Source of the DNA: Geminicoccus roseus DSM 18922
GTDB lineage: Bacteria; Pseudomonadota; Alphaproteobacteria; Geminicoccales; Geminicoccaceae
DNA length: 64,000 nt
Reading direction: 5' to 3'
Assembly: GCF_000427665.1 (NCBI RefSeq)
Contig: NZ_KE386572.1
Coordinates: 744,001-808,000, forward strand
Position 1 is the first letter of the stretch, and every line of letters starts with the position of its first letter. The notes beneath the pieces were generated by a model that had not been told where the DNA came from, ran no database searches, and saw only the letters and a program-made list of their open reading frames with translations. Shown here piece by piece: positions 53,517 to 62,367 of this stretch. Made by a program: the position numbers and the translations under genes.

Positions 53517-54890
53517 TCAGTAACCGGATCGCATCGAGCGGATCTGCCCGAGCAACACGGCACGCAGTTCGGCGGCGCTCAGATCCGCCGGCATCACCGG
53601 CGCATCCTGGTCCAGATCAGCGACGCTGCGCATGGCGTTGCCAAAGGCCTTCAGGGCCCCCTCGATGTCGCCCTGCCGGCGGAGAAGGGTGCCCAGCTGG
53701 AAATGAGCCATGGCGAATTGCCGGTCGAGATAGAGCGCACGCCGCAGCGCCTGCTCGGCCGCTTGCGGCGCATCGCCCTGGTCCAAAGCAAGAGCTAGGA
53801 GATAATGACCCACCGGGTCGGTTGGACTGGCGGCGACCTGCGCACGGTAGCGCGCCTCGGCCTCCCCCTGCCGGTGGAGTCCAGCCTGGTCGGCAGCCGC
53901 TACCGTCTTGTGCAGCGGCTGCGGCGCCATCACTGCCTGCGAGCGGTCCGTCAAAGGACGGCGTCTGGTCCGTTCCTCACGGCTCGGCTGGGCTCTTGCA
54001 GGGCGAACCGCCACGTCCGGCGCAGCCATGATGCTTCGCCGACGATAGAGCGTCGCGCCCGGCACGAACACCGGCTCGAAGGACGAGTGGAACACCTCGC
54101 CGGCTTCGGCATGACCAACCAGCAGCCAGCCACGCTCCACCAGCCGCGAGGCAAGCCTGGGCACCAGCGTCTTCAGCGTCGGCTGGTCGAAATAGATCAT
54201 CACGTTGCGGCACAGAATGATGTCGAAGTCCATGAGCCGGTCGGCGGGCGACGGCTCCGGCTCGAGATCCATCAGGTTGTGATGCTGGAACTCGACCATC
54301 GCGCGCAGAGCGGGACGCACCCGCCAGCCGCCAGCAGCCGGCTCCAGAGCGGCAGCGCGATCGGCGGGCGTTACGTCGCGCAGCGCCCATGCCCCATAGG
54401 TTGCCGCGCGTGCCTGGGCCAGGAAGGCACGGTTGATGTCGGTACCGATGATGGAAACCTGCCAATCCGGCAGGCGATCGCCCAGCGCCTGGGCCACCAG
54501 CGCAGCCACGGAATAGGCCTCCGCCCCCGTCGAGCTTCCGGCCGACCAGATGCGCAGCCGCCGGTGCGCCGCGTTGCGAGCGATCATCTCGGGAAGCAGC
54601 CGCTCCCGCAGGGACTGGAACTGCTGGGCGTAGCGGAAGAAGAATGTCTCGCCGATCGTGAGTTGCTCGACCAGCGCATCCATTTCTGGGCCGCGATAGT
54701 TCTCGGCTTCCAGGAGCAGTCCATAGGCATGGCAGCCGGAAGCCCTGCGCGCCACCAGACGACGCTGTAGCCGCTCGATGAATGCCTCGTCCTTGTCCAG
54801 GAAATAGCTGAGCCCGGTAATACCGAGGATCCGCCGCTTCAGGCGCGGATAGTCGGGGTCGCTGATGAAAGGGTGAGGTTGCCGGCTCAC
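53517..54890 (-). CDS. cheR: CheR methyltransferase with C-terminal TPR region
   Basis: A 457-residue CheR. Residues 1-275 form the methyltransferase: LVEQLTIGETFFFRYAQQF, the SAM-binding RIWSAGSSTGAEAYSVA, and DFDIILCRNVMIYFD. After a linker rich in Arg and Pro, residues about 340-430 form two TPR units (ALRRALYLDRQFAMAHFQLGTLLRRQGDIEGALKAFGNA). WspC/CheR3-type proteins share this C-terminal TPR. GTG at 54890 overlaps the upstream cheW stop (GTGA). Confidence 0.93.
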   Translation of the reverse strand: MSRQPHPFISDPDYPRLKRRILGITGLSYFLDKDEAFIERLQRRLVARRASGCHAYGLLLEAENYRGPEMDALVEQLTIGETFFFRYAQQFQSLRERLLPEMIARNAAHRRLRIWSAGSSTGAEAYSVAALVAQALGDRLPDWQVSIIGTDINRAFLAQARAATYGAWALRDVTPADRAAALEPAAGGWRVRPALRAMVEFQHHNLMDLEPEPSPADRLMDFDIILCRNVMIYFDQPTLKTLVPRLASRLVERGWLLVGHAEAGEVFHSSFEPVFVPGATLYRRRSIMAAPDVAVRPARAQPSREERTRRRPLTDRSQAVMAPQPLHKTVAAADQAGLHRQGEAEARYRAQVAASPTDPVGHYLLALALDQGDAPQAAEQALRRALYLDRQFAMAHFQLGTLLRRQGDIEGALKAFGNAMRSVADLDQDAPVMPADLSAAELRAVLLGQIRSMRSGY

Positions 54891-55360
54891 GCAGGCACCA
54901 ATCTGGCCAGCCGCTCATCGGCCCGGGCGCCGAATTCGGCAAGTGCGAGTTGCTCCTCGAGGAGCAGGATCCGGGCCGGGTCCAGCACATGCCAGGTCCG
55001 CCCGCCCCCCTCGATCTCGCCGACCACGACCTGATTGAAGCTGCGGTGCCTGGCCGCTTCCCGCATCTCCCCCAGCGGGAGGACGTCGCAGACCCGGTCG
55101 ACGATCAGGCAGACCGGCGGCGCCGCGGCCTTGAGCCGGACGAGCGGGGAATAAAGTCCAGGGGGCGATTCTGCCAGGCCGAGGAGGCGGTCCAGCCGAA
55201 GCGCGACAGCGTTGTTCCCGTCCAGGCGAAACAGACCCGCGACCGAATCAGCCAGTCCGGGCATTCTCTGCAGCAGCGGGCAAGGCAGAACCTCTTCCAC
55301 CTCGGAAGCGAGGAACGCAAGGTCCACCGACGAGACCTGAAAAAGCACATAGTAGGCCAT
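54887..55360 (-). CDS. cheW: CheW-like coupling protein (first copy)
   Basis: A 157-residue single-domain CheW: YVLFQVSSVDLAFLASEVEEVLPCPLL, GLADSVAGLFRLDGNNAVALRLDRLLG and VCLIVDRVCDVLPL. It is the first gene of the seven-gene operon (cheW-cheR-cheW-mcp-cheA-cheB-hybrid kinase), which is consistently overlapped or tightly spaced. ATG at 55360 has AGGTGAGA about 12 bases upstream. Confidence 0.88.
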   Translation of the reverse strand: MAYYVLFQVSSVDLAFLASEVEEVLPCPLLQRMPGLADSVAGLFRLDGNNAVALRLDRLLGLAESPPGLYSPLVRLKAAAPPVCLIVDRVCDVLPLGEMREAARHRSFNQVVVGEIEGGGRTWHVLDPARILLLEEQLALAEFGARADERLARLVPA

Positions 55361-55603
55361 CGGCTCGATATCTCACCTGACGTCTCCAGAAGAACTGGAA
55401 ATCCTTGCAGAAGAGAATTCCTATGCCGCGGCTCAACCTTGCGGCTAGCACCCTCTGTCGATCACTCTGTGAGTGCCGGGTTCATCCACAGCCGACAAGA
55501 ACCATATCGATCTGGCCGAGGACTGTCGCCCACTATCAATAGGCAAACAACTCGACACAGCCGATGAACCCGGCCGTTGTTGCCCGATGGCGGAAGACGC
55601 CTC

Positions 55604-56386
55604 CTATTGGTCGCGAATGGATGCGCGAACGAATTCCCACGCCGCAGCAAGATGGCTTCGCAGCATCCGCTCGGCACCCTCGGGGTCGCGGTCCAGGATG
55701 GAATCCACGATGGCCTTGTGCGCCTGATAGTTCATCCGGTCGATTTCGACGCTGCGCGGCATCTGCGCCCAATGTTCGGACAGCCATTCAACAAATGCGC
55801 GGTGCAGGGCCGGATAGATCGGGTTGCCCGGGATCTGATACAGCACCCCGTGGAAGCCCACGTCGGTCGCATAGAAGCGGTCGGTGTCGCCGATCGCCGC
55901 CCGGTTCTCGGCCAGGGCAGCCTGCAGCGCGGCGATATCCCCAGGCCGCGCATGCGAGGCGGCATGGCGAACCAGCGCTGCCTCGATGAAGATGCGGGCT
56001 TCGAACAGATTCCAGACGCCGGCTTCATCGCTCACCAGGTGGCGGACCAGTCCGCCCAACGTGTCGATGGCCACTCTGAGATCGGCGGCCTGGACCCTCG
56101 GTCGATGGCCCGGCCGGGTGCGCAGCACACCCTGGTTCGCGAGAAGGGCGATCGCCTCGCGTACCGCCGCGCGGCTCACTCCAAACCGCCGCATCAGATC
56201 CCGCTCGGCGGGGAGATAGCTCCCGGGCGCGATCTCGCCGGTCTTCACCAGCGCAAGGATCGCATCCGCAAGGACGTCAGCAAGTCTCCTTCCAGGCTCG
56301 CCCCCCAGCGCATGCCGGACATCTGCCGCCGTCCTGTCCGCCTGAGCACGGTCGTCCGCCCTCATTCCCATCCGTCCCGCTGCCAT
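55604..56386 (-). CDS. FadR-subfamily GntR regulator with FCD domain
   Basis: A regulator of about 260 residues. The winged helix reads RLADVLADAILALVKTGEIAPGSYLPAERDLMRRFGVSRAAVREAIALLANQGVL, and the C-terminal helical FCD domain has metal-binding histidines (DVGFHGVLYQIPGNP). ATG at 56386 is the start used; in-frame ATGs at 56371 and 56365 are close. A perfect TTTTGGTC-G-GACCAAAA operator begins nine bases upstream, implying autoregulation. It diverges from a mandelate-racemase-like enzyme, its likely target. Confidence 0.9.
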   Translation of the reverse strand: MAAGRMGMRADDRAQADRTAADVRHALGGEPGRRLADVLADAILALVKTGEIAPGSYLPAERDLMRRFGVSRAAVREAIALLANQGVLRTRPGHRPRVQAADLRVAIDTLGGLVRHLVSDEAGVWNLFEARIFIEAALVRHAASHARPGDIAALQAALAENRAAIGDTDRFYATDVGFHGVLYQIPGNPIYPALHRAFVEWLSEHWAQMPRSVEIDRMNYQAHKAIVDSILDRDPEGAERMLRSHLAAAWEFVRASIRDQ

Positions 56387-56394
56387 CTCATCAT

Positions 56395-56411
56395 TTTTGG
56401 TCGGACCAAAA
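56395..56411. promoter_or_regulatory. Perfect FadR-type operator 1
   Basis: TTTTGGTC-G-GACCAAAA is an exact palindrome with the TGGTC-N-GACCA core typical of FadR/PdhR-type GntR proteins. It directly precedes the regulator gene. Confidence 0.78.
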
Positions 56412-57052
56412 TGGAAAGGCAAGGGACTTCCGGCGGCACTGGGGGCTATGTCCCTACAGAAAAAACTCTTTGGCCTTTGTATCTGTTGGTTGACACCTGC
56501 CGATCTCAAAGAATAGCGTCCCTACATAATGGTCTGACCAAAAGACTCCGCAGCGTGCGCAGCGCACTTTGCGGCACGAGATGAATGGGCAGGCGGGCCG
56601 CAGGGAAGACCGGAAACATGTTGGGACGTTCCGCCCAAGACGCACGACTGGCACCGTGATGATCGTCCCGGACAGCGGTTCCACTGATGTCGAGTAGCCG
56701 TCCAAGCTGGAGAAGAGGGACAGCGGCCGGCGGTTCGCCTCGAACAGGAAGCCTGTTCCGCCACAAAGAACGCTGCTGTCCCAGGGACACGGCCCGGCCC
56801 CCGAGGCAGGCCAAGGCTCATCATCGCACGGACCGGCTGCCACTGCCCTTAGCCGGGGCCTTCTCGCCGCCTGCCGCCAGAGGAGAAGGCCTGCCCGCGC
56901 AGGAGAACCAGGCCTTGCCTTCATCGGTCTGCCGCCGGGCAGTCGGTCCTCCTCGCCTGCCCCCGCGGATCGGCTCGACCGGGCAGGCAAGATCGGCAGG
57001 ACAGGTCGAGACCAACTGAAAATCCTCACGACCAACAAGAAGGGACATTGCG
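56412..57052. other. Long regulatory intergenic region
   Basis: About 640 bases with no convincing gene, between the regulator and the enolase-superfamily gene. It carries a second operator at 56530-56540. A minus-strand frame of 194 codons (56454-57038) lacks a ribosome-binding site and any family resemblance. The remainder is ordinary GC-rich DNA in which nothing else was recognised; the promoter of the enzyme gene should lie here. Confidence 0.5.
56530..56540. promoter_or_regulatory. FadR-type operator 2
   Basis: TGGTC-T-GACCA repeats the core of operator 1, 129 bases centre-to-centre from it. Two sites could allow looping or separate control of the divergent genes. Confidence 0.7.
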
Positions 57053-58141
57053 ATGCCCGCGATCAAATCGCTTCTGCCAGGCTACTACCGCGTGCCGCTG
57101 CCGACCGTGCTCACCGACAGCACCCACGGCGTCATGCGTGATTTTGAGCTGATCACCGCTCGGGTCGTCGATTCCGATGGCGCCGAGGGCGTCGGCTACA
57201 GCTACACCGTCGGCCGCAACGGTGGCGCCGTCCACGACGTGCTTGCCCGGGACATCGCCGAGCTGGTGGCCGGCCAGGACGCCGATTGCATCGAGCATCT
57301 GTGGAACAAGCTTTGGTGGGACCTCCACTATGGCGGCCGCGGCGGCCCGACCGTGCTGGCGATGTCGGCGTTCGACATGGCGCTCTGGGACCTCAAGGCC
57401 AAGCGCGCGGGCCTGCCCTTATGGAAGCTGCTTGGCGGCAACGATCCTCGCGTGCCGTGCTATGCCGGCGGCATCGACTTGATGCTGTCGCTCGACGACC
57501 TGCTCAAGCAGACCGACGGCAATCTTGAGCGCGGCTTCCGGGCCATCAAGATGAAGGTCGGTCGCAAGCTCCTGTCCGAGGACGTCGAGCGGGTCGCGGC
57601 GATGCGCAAGCATCTGGGCGACGGCTTTCCCCTGATGGTCGATGCCAACATGAAGTGGAGCGCCGACGAGGCGATCCGCGCGGCGCGCGCCTTCCAGCCC
57701 TACGACCTGACCTGGCTCGAGGAGCCGATCTCGCCCGACGACGTGGCCGGCCATGCCCGGATCGTGCGCGAGGGGGGCGTGCCGATCGCCACCGGCGAGA
57801 ACCTGCGCACGCTCTGGGACTTCCGCCACCTGATCGCCTCGGGCGGCGTCACCTATCCTGAGCCGGACGTCACCAATTGCGGCGGCATCACCTCGTTCAT
57901 GAAGATCGCGCACCTGGCCGAGGCGTTCAATCTTCCGGTCACTTCGCACGGCGCCCACGATGTCACCGTCCACCTGCTGGCTGCGGCTCCGAACCGCTCT
58001 TTCCTGGAAGCGCACGGGTTCGGCCTGGACCAGTACATCGCCAAGCCTCTGGTGATCGAAGACGGCTTCGCCCTGGCGCCGGACGATCTCGGCCACGGCA
58101 TTGAGTTCGACTGGAAGGGCCTGGATGCAGTCCGGGCCTGA
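57053..58141 (+). CDS. Mandelate racemase/muconate lactonizing enzyme family protein
   Basis: A 362-residue enolase-superfamily enzyme. The N-terminal capping domain runs to about residue 125. In the barrel, the catalytic lysine pair is in FRAIKMKVG, the metal ligands are Asp in MVDANMKW, Glu in WLEEPISP and Glu in ATGENL, and a C-terminal histidine appears in VTSHGAHD. This set (KxK plus His) is typical of the mandelate-racemase subgroup acting on sugar acids as dehydratases or epimerases. The substrate cannot be named. No clear ribosome-binding site other than AAGAAGGGA is seen before ATG 57053. It is probably controlled by the divergent FCD regulator. Confidence 0.9.
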   Translation: MPAIKSLLPGYYRVPLPTVLTDSTHGVMRDFELITARVVDSDGAEGVGYSYTVGRNGGAVHDVLARDIAELVAGQDADCIEHLWNKLWWDLHYGGRGGPTVLAMSAFDMALWDLKAKRAGLPLWKLLGGNDPRVPCYAGGIDLMLSLDDLLKQTDGNLERGFRAIKMKVGRKLLSEDVERVAAMRKHLGDGFPLMVDANMKWSADEAIRAARAFQPYDLTWLEEPISPDDVAGHARIVREGGVPIATGENLRTLWDFRHLIASGGVTYPEPDVTNCGGITSFMKIAHLAEAFNLPVTSHGAHDVTVHLLAAAPNRSFLEAHGFGLDQYIAKPLVIEDGFALAPDDLGHGIEFDWKGLDAVRA

Positions 58142-58330
58142 CCCTCGCATCACAGGAGTTTCCGTTGCTCCCGGATGAGATGCGGGGACTCCTCAGCCTG
58201 ATCGAACCAGCACCGGCCGCGCCTTCTCGTGGCCAGGGCCCGGGGCACCTGTTCATGCAGGCGGCCCCGGCCCGGATCGGTGCGGCAGGATCGAGAGCAA
58301 TGAAGCATCCCGGCAATCTTCCGCTGGGTC

Positions 58331-59119
58331 CTAGGGCTCCAATGACGGCGACGAGTAGGCCTGAGACGATGGCATGCGCGTCTGCTCCTGCTGCAGGAGT
58401 TGGCCATAGCGCTCGATCCGGCGCGCTCCCGCCGGGTCCTGCACTACGGTGCGCGCGGTGGCGGCGTGGCCGGCCGCCGCATAGGCCAGTGCCAGGTTGT
58501 TGGCCACGCGTGCCGGCGCATCCGGGCGCTGCGCCAGCGGCGCCAGGATCGAGATGGCTTCCTCGGGATGGCCGGCCAGCAGCATGGACAGGGCATGGTT
58601 GTTGGCGATGGGCAGGTCGTCCGGGGCGGCCGTCGCCGCCGCCGCATGCCATCGCAGCGCCTCCGCATGGCGGCCTGCCAGATCCAGGGCCATAGCCTTG
58701 CCGCTGAGCGCGTCCGCGTCGTCCGGATCTGCCGCCAAAGCACGCTCAAACAGATCAAGCGCCTCCGGGTCGCCGGCGAGCAGACGAATCTGTCCGGACT
58801 GGACCAGCAGCGCCGGGGCGCCCGGCATCCGGCCCAGCGCCTGGTTCAGCACTTCATCGGCCTGCGCCACCCCGCCCGCGCGCCTCAAAGCCGCGGCATA
58901 GCGCGCCTGCGCCTGCGGATCGTCCGGGCGGTTGCCAGCCTCAATTCCGTAGAGCGACAACGCCACCCCCGGCTGGCCGTTCGCTTCCGCAACCGAGGCC
59001 ACCCGCATCCGCGATGAATCGTCAGGCTCTCGCAGCGCCGCCTGTTCCGAAGAGGCGCAGGCAGACATCGCCAGGGAAATCAGAACGGCGACAACGCGCC
59101 GACGGGCCGGCAACACCAT
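58331..59119 (-). CDS. tadD: Tad pilus TPR lipoprotein TadD
   Basis: A 262-residue lipoprotein with a signal peptide ending ISLAMSACASS (lipobox-like Cys near residue 20). The rest consists of TPR units (YAAALRRAGGVAQADEVLNQALGRMPGAPALLVQ..., ALDLFERALAADPDDADALSGKAMALDLAGRHAEAL). TadD is the pilotin-like partner needed to place the secretin in Caulobacter-type pili. ATG at 59119 lies eight bases after the tadC stop. The same frame remains open upstream to 60079 in antisense-free shadow of tadC and is not coding there. Confidence 0.88.
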   Translation of the reverse strand: MVLPARRRVVAVLISLAMSACASSEQAALREPDDSSRMRVASVAEANGQPGVALSLYGIEAGNRPDDPQAQARYAAALRRAGGVAQADEVLNQALGRMPGAPALLVQSGQIRLLAGDPEALDLFERALAADPDDADALSGKAMALDLAGRHAEALRWHAAAATAAPDDLPIANNHALSMLLAGHPEEAISILAPLAQRPDAPARVANNLALAYAAAGHAATARTVVQDPAGARRIERYGQLLQQEQTRMPSSQAYSSPSLEP

Positions 59120-59127
59120 GGGCGGAC

Positions 59128-60060
59128 TCACAGATTGTTCATCAGTTGCAGGATGGAGGGGCCGATCAGGACGATGAACAGGCTCGGCATGATGAACAGG
59201 ATCAGCGGCAGCACCAGCAGGGCCGGCAGCCGGGCCGCTTTCTCCTCCATCGCCACCATCCTCTCCTGGCGCATCTCGGCCGCCAGCACGCGCAGCGCAT
59301 GGGTCAAGGGCGTCCCATAGCGCAGGGCCTGGGCCAGGGTAGACCCGAGCCGGCGATAGCCCTCCAGGTCGGTCCGCTCCCCCATCCGCATCAACGCCTC
59401 CCGGCGATCGGGAAGCATGCGCAGTTCCTGGCTGAGGACTGCAAATTCCCGTGCCACCGACGCGTTCGATTGCGCCATCTCCCGCGCCACCCGGTTCACC
59501 GCCGACTCCAGGCCAAGCCCCGCCTCGCCGCAGACCACCATCAGGTCGAGCGCATCCGGCAGCCCCTTGCGCAGCGACTTCAGATAGGGGCGGCGCAACA
59601 GGCGCAGCGCGAAGCCCGGGACGAACACGCCCAGGATCAGGGCCACGGCGACGACCATCAGATGCGCCAGCGCGGTTCTGGTGATCAGGAGCCCGAGCAG
59701 GTAGCCCGCGACTGGGCAACCCAGCAGCACCACCATCTTCACCCCGATGAACGCCGAGGCCGCGCGCCTGGGATCGAAGCCTGCCGCCGCGATGGCACGC
59801 TCGAGCTGCGCCAGGTCCTGGGGAGAAACCAGGCGCGTGCCGCGCAGGGCCTCGCCCAGATGGGCGAACATGCTGGCGACGCTGACGGCCAGCGATGCCG
59901 CTGCCGGCGGCTGCCCCTTGGCGGGGGGATGCATGACGGTGCGGATGCGCCGGATCAGGTCGCCTTCCTCGGCCAGATGCGCCAGCACGACCGCCACCAC
60001 CACGGATAGGCTGAGCGCCGCGAGGGAGGCCGCGGCGGCCCCGATCAGGGCAGGCGACAC
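59128..60060 (-). CDS. tadC: Tad pilus inner-membrane platform protein TadC
   Basis: A 310-residue GspF-domain protein with four hydrophobic helices. The GspF segment reads LRKGLPDALDLMVVCGEAGLGLESAVNRVAREM and the end is LPALLVLPLILFIMPSLFIVLIGPSILQL. GTG at 60060 has GGAGG seven bases upstream; a longer open frame to 60981 overlaps tadB and is not used. TadB and TadC form the membrane platform for pilin assembly. Confidence 0.9.
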   Translation of the reverse strand: MSPALIGAAAASLAALSLSVVVAVVLAHLAEEGDLIRRIRTVMHPPAKGQPPAAASLAVSVASMFAHLGEALRGTRLVSPQDLAQLERAIAAAGFDPRRAASAFIGVKMVVLLGCPVAGYLLGLLITRTALAHLMVVAVALILGVFVPGFALRLLRRPYLKSLRKGLPDALDLMVVCGEAGLGLESAVNRVAREMAQSNASVAREFAVLSQELRMLPDRREALMRMGERTDLEGYRRLGSTLAQALRYGTPLTHALRVLAAEMRQERMVAMEEKAARLPALLVLPLILFIMPSLFIVLIGPSILQLMNNL

Positions 60061-60062
60061 GG

Positions 60063-61031
60063 CTAGTCCTCCGTCGCACGGCGGATCAGCCAGCGAATGC
60101 TCATCGCGCCGAACGCCATCAGCGTCAGGCCGGTCACCATCATCTTGAAACCGGTCGGATCGCTCCAGAACGCGTCGAGATAGCCCGGGCGGATCACCGA
60201 CATGGCGAAGGCGCAGATGAACGGCAGGGCGATCAGGATCAGCGCGGACGCGGTCGATTCCGAGGCCAGCGCCCGGGCGCGTGCGGCCAGGGCAACCCGC
60301 TTGCGCACGATCTCCGCCAGGTTCTCCAGGGTCTCGCCGAGGCTGCCGCCGGTCTGCGCCTGCAGGCCCAGGGTGACGGCGAGAAAGCCGTATTCGGTAA
60401 CGTGGGTGCGCTCGTAGAGCCGCAGGAAGGCGGAATCGACGCTGTTGCCGATCGAGGTCTCCCCCACGATCCGAGCGAACTGGGGACCGGTCGGTGCCGG
60501 CATGTCGCGCGCCACGCTGCGCAGCGCCTCGCCCATCGGCAGGCCGGAGCGCACGGCGCGCAGGATCAGGCCCAGCGCGTCCGGCACCTGCTTGAACAGG
60601 GCGTCGCAGTAGCGGCGGTGCTGCCATCGAAAGATCATCCGGGCGCCCATCACCCCGCTCAGGAGAGCCAACGGCAGGGCGGCGATCTGGCCGAGATAGA
60701 AGCCGGCGACCCACCAGCCGAGCAGGCCGATGCCGGTTGCAAGCAGGACCACCACCGGCCATGCCAGCACCTGCTCCTCCGGAAGGTCCGGATTGAAGCT
60801 GAACAGCCGCGCCAGCCGTTGCCGGATCGGCCGGTCGCTGCTCGCAGCCACCCGGATGCTGGGCAGCGCATCGACCGGCGCCGGTGCAGGGTGCGCTTTC
60901 GCGGCGACGTCCCGCACGCGTGCCCGCAGCTTGCGCCCGCGCTCGCGCAGCATCAGCCAGATGGCGAGCCCGAGCAGGCACAGTGCCAGGAAGGCCGCCG
61001 CACCGGCGAGGAGGGCGTCCCGGTCAACCAT
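60063..61031 (-). CDS. tadB: Tad pilus inner-membrane platform protein TadB
   Basis: A 322-residue GspF-domain protein: a first helix (LLAGAAAFLALCLLGLAIWLML), middle helices, and the GspF region DALFKQVPDALGLILRAVRSGLPMGEALRSVARDMP followed by LQAQTGGSLGETLENLAEIVRKR. ATG at 61031 overlaps the tadA stop by eight bases, and tadC follows two bases later. Confidence 0.91.
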   Translation of the reverse strand: MVDRDALLAGAAAFLALCLLGLAIWLMLRERGRKLRARVRDVAAKAHPAPAPVDALPSIRVAASSDRPIRQRLARLFSFNPDLPEEQVLAWPVVVLLATGIGLLGWWVAGFYLGQIAALPLALLSGVMGARMIFRWQHRRYCDALFKQVPDALGLILRAVRSGLPMGEALRSVARDMPAPTGPQFARIVGETSIGNSVDSAFLRLYERTHVTEYGFLAVTLGLQAQTGGSLGETLENLAEIVRKRVALAARARALASESTASALILIALPFICAFAMSVIRPGYLDAFWSDPTGFKMMVTGLTLMAFGAMSIRWLIRRATED

Positions 61032-62367
61032 CGACCAGCGCCCGCATCCAGGCATCGCCCAGCCCGAAATATTCCAGGCGGTCGAAGAAGCCCGGCCGCA
61101 TGCCGGGCGTCACCCAACGCCCGGTGATCCGGCCGGAGCGGTCCTCGCCGCTGAACTCGAAGCTGAACACGTCGTTCATGGTGATGACGTCGCCCTCCAG
61201 GCCGGCGACCTCCGAGACCTGGATGACCCGCCGGCCACCATCGCGCATCCGCTGGATCTGCACGATGATGTCGACCGCACTGGCGATCTGCGTCCGGATC
61301 GCACGCACCGGCAGGCTGGCCATGCCCATCTGCACCATGTTCTCGATGCGGGTCAGGGCGTCGCGGGTCGTGTTCGCGTGCACCGTGCAGATCGAGCCGT
61401 CGTGGCCGGTGTTCATCGCCTGCAGCATGTCGAAGGCTTCCGCACCACGCACCTCGCCGACGATGATCCGGTCGGGCCGCATCCGCAGCGCATTCTTGAT
61501 CAGCTCGCGCTGGTGGATTTCGCCGCGGCCCTCCAGGTTGGCGGGGCGGGTCTCCAGCCGGACGACATGGGGCTGCTGCAGCTGCAGTTCCGCCGCATCC
61601 TCAATGGTGACGACACGCTCATCATGGTCGATCAGCCGGCTCAGCGCGTTCAGCATGGTGGTCTTGCCAGAACCGGTGCCGCCCGAGATCACGATGTTGA
61701 GCCGGGCGCGCGCCGCAATCTCCAGAACTCGGGCCAGGGGCGGCGACAGGCTGCCAAAGCCGACCATCGCCTCGAAGTCGATCTTCTTCTTGGAGAACTT
61801 GCGGATCGAGATGCAGGCGCCGTCCAGGGCCAGCGGCGGGAACACCACGTTGACGCGGCTGCCATCCGGCAGCCGGCAGTCCACCAGCGGGCTCGACTCG
61901 TCGACCCGCCTACCGGCGCCCGCGGCCATCTTCTGGGCGATGGACGCAACCTGGGCGGCGTCGCGGAACCGGATGTTGGCACGCAGCATCTTGCCGCGCA
62001 CCTCGACGAACACGTGGTCCGGGCCATTGACCATGATGTCGCTGATGCTGTCGTCGCGCAGCAGCGGCTCCAGTGGCCCGAAGCCGACCATGTCGTAGGC
62101 CAGTTCCTCGGCGATTCTGGCCTGTTCGTGTGCCGCCAGCTCCAGCCGTTCACGGTTGGCCAGGTCGTGCACCAGGCTTTCCAGCTGGACCTGCAGCTCG
62201 GCTGCCGGCAGCACCGAGGCGGCAACTGGGTCGACCCGCTCCATCACCTGCCGGCGCAGGCGGCTCAGCGGGCTTTCCCCCTCGGGCCGCGCCGCCGATG
62301 GCATGGATGGCGATGCCTGGGGCGGGGCTGCCGGAGCGACTTCGTTGCGGCGTCCAAACGTCTTCAT
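61024..62367 (-). CDS. tadA: Tad pilus assembly ATPase TadA/CpaF
   Basis: A 447-residue secretion ATPase of the GspE/VirB11 type. Motifs are Walker A (VISGGTGSGKTTMLNALS), the Asp box VTIEDAAELQL, Walker B IIVGEVRGAEAFDMLQAMNTGHDGS and the His box TVHANTTRDAL. It powers Flp pilus extension and retraction from the cytoplasm. ATG at 62367 overlaps the tadZ/cpaE stop by four bases. The longer open frame to 63111 is antisense-free overlap with cpaE and lacks family sequence. Confidence 0.95.
   Translation of the reverse strand: MKTFGRRNEVAPAAPPQASPSMPSAARPEGESPLSRLRRQVMERVDPVAASVLPAAELQVQLESLVHDLANRERLELAAHEQARIAEELAYDMVGFGPLEPLLRDDSISDIMVNGPDHVFVEVRGKMLRANIRFRDAAQVASIAQKMAAGAGRRVDESSPLVDCRLPDGSRVNVVFPPLALDGACISIRKFSKKKIDFEAMVGFGSLSPPLARVLEIAARARLNIVISGGTGSGKTTMLNALSRLIDHDERVVTIEDAAELQLQQPHVVRLETRPANLEGRGEIHQRELIKNALRMRPDRIIVGEVRGAEAFDMLQAMNTGHDGSICTVHANTTRDALTRIENMVQMGMASLPVRAIRTQIASAVDIIVQIQRMRDGGRRVIQVSEVAGLEGDVITMNDVFSFEFSGEDRSGRITGRWVTPGMRPGFFDRLEYFGLGDAWMRALVDG

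Noticed and set aside
56454-57038. A 194-codon minus-strand frame between the FCD regulator and the enolase-superfamily gene
   Set aside because: No ribosome-binding site, Arg/Pro/Ser-rich shadow composition, and it covers a FadR-type operator.
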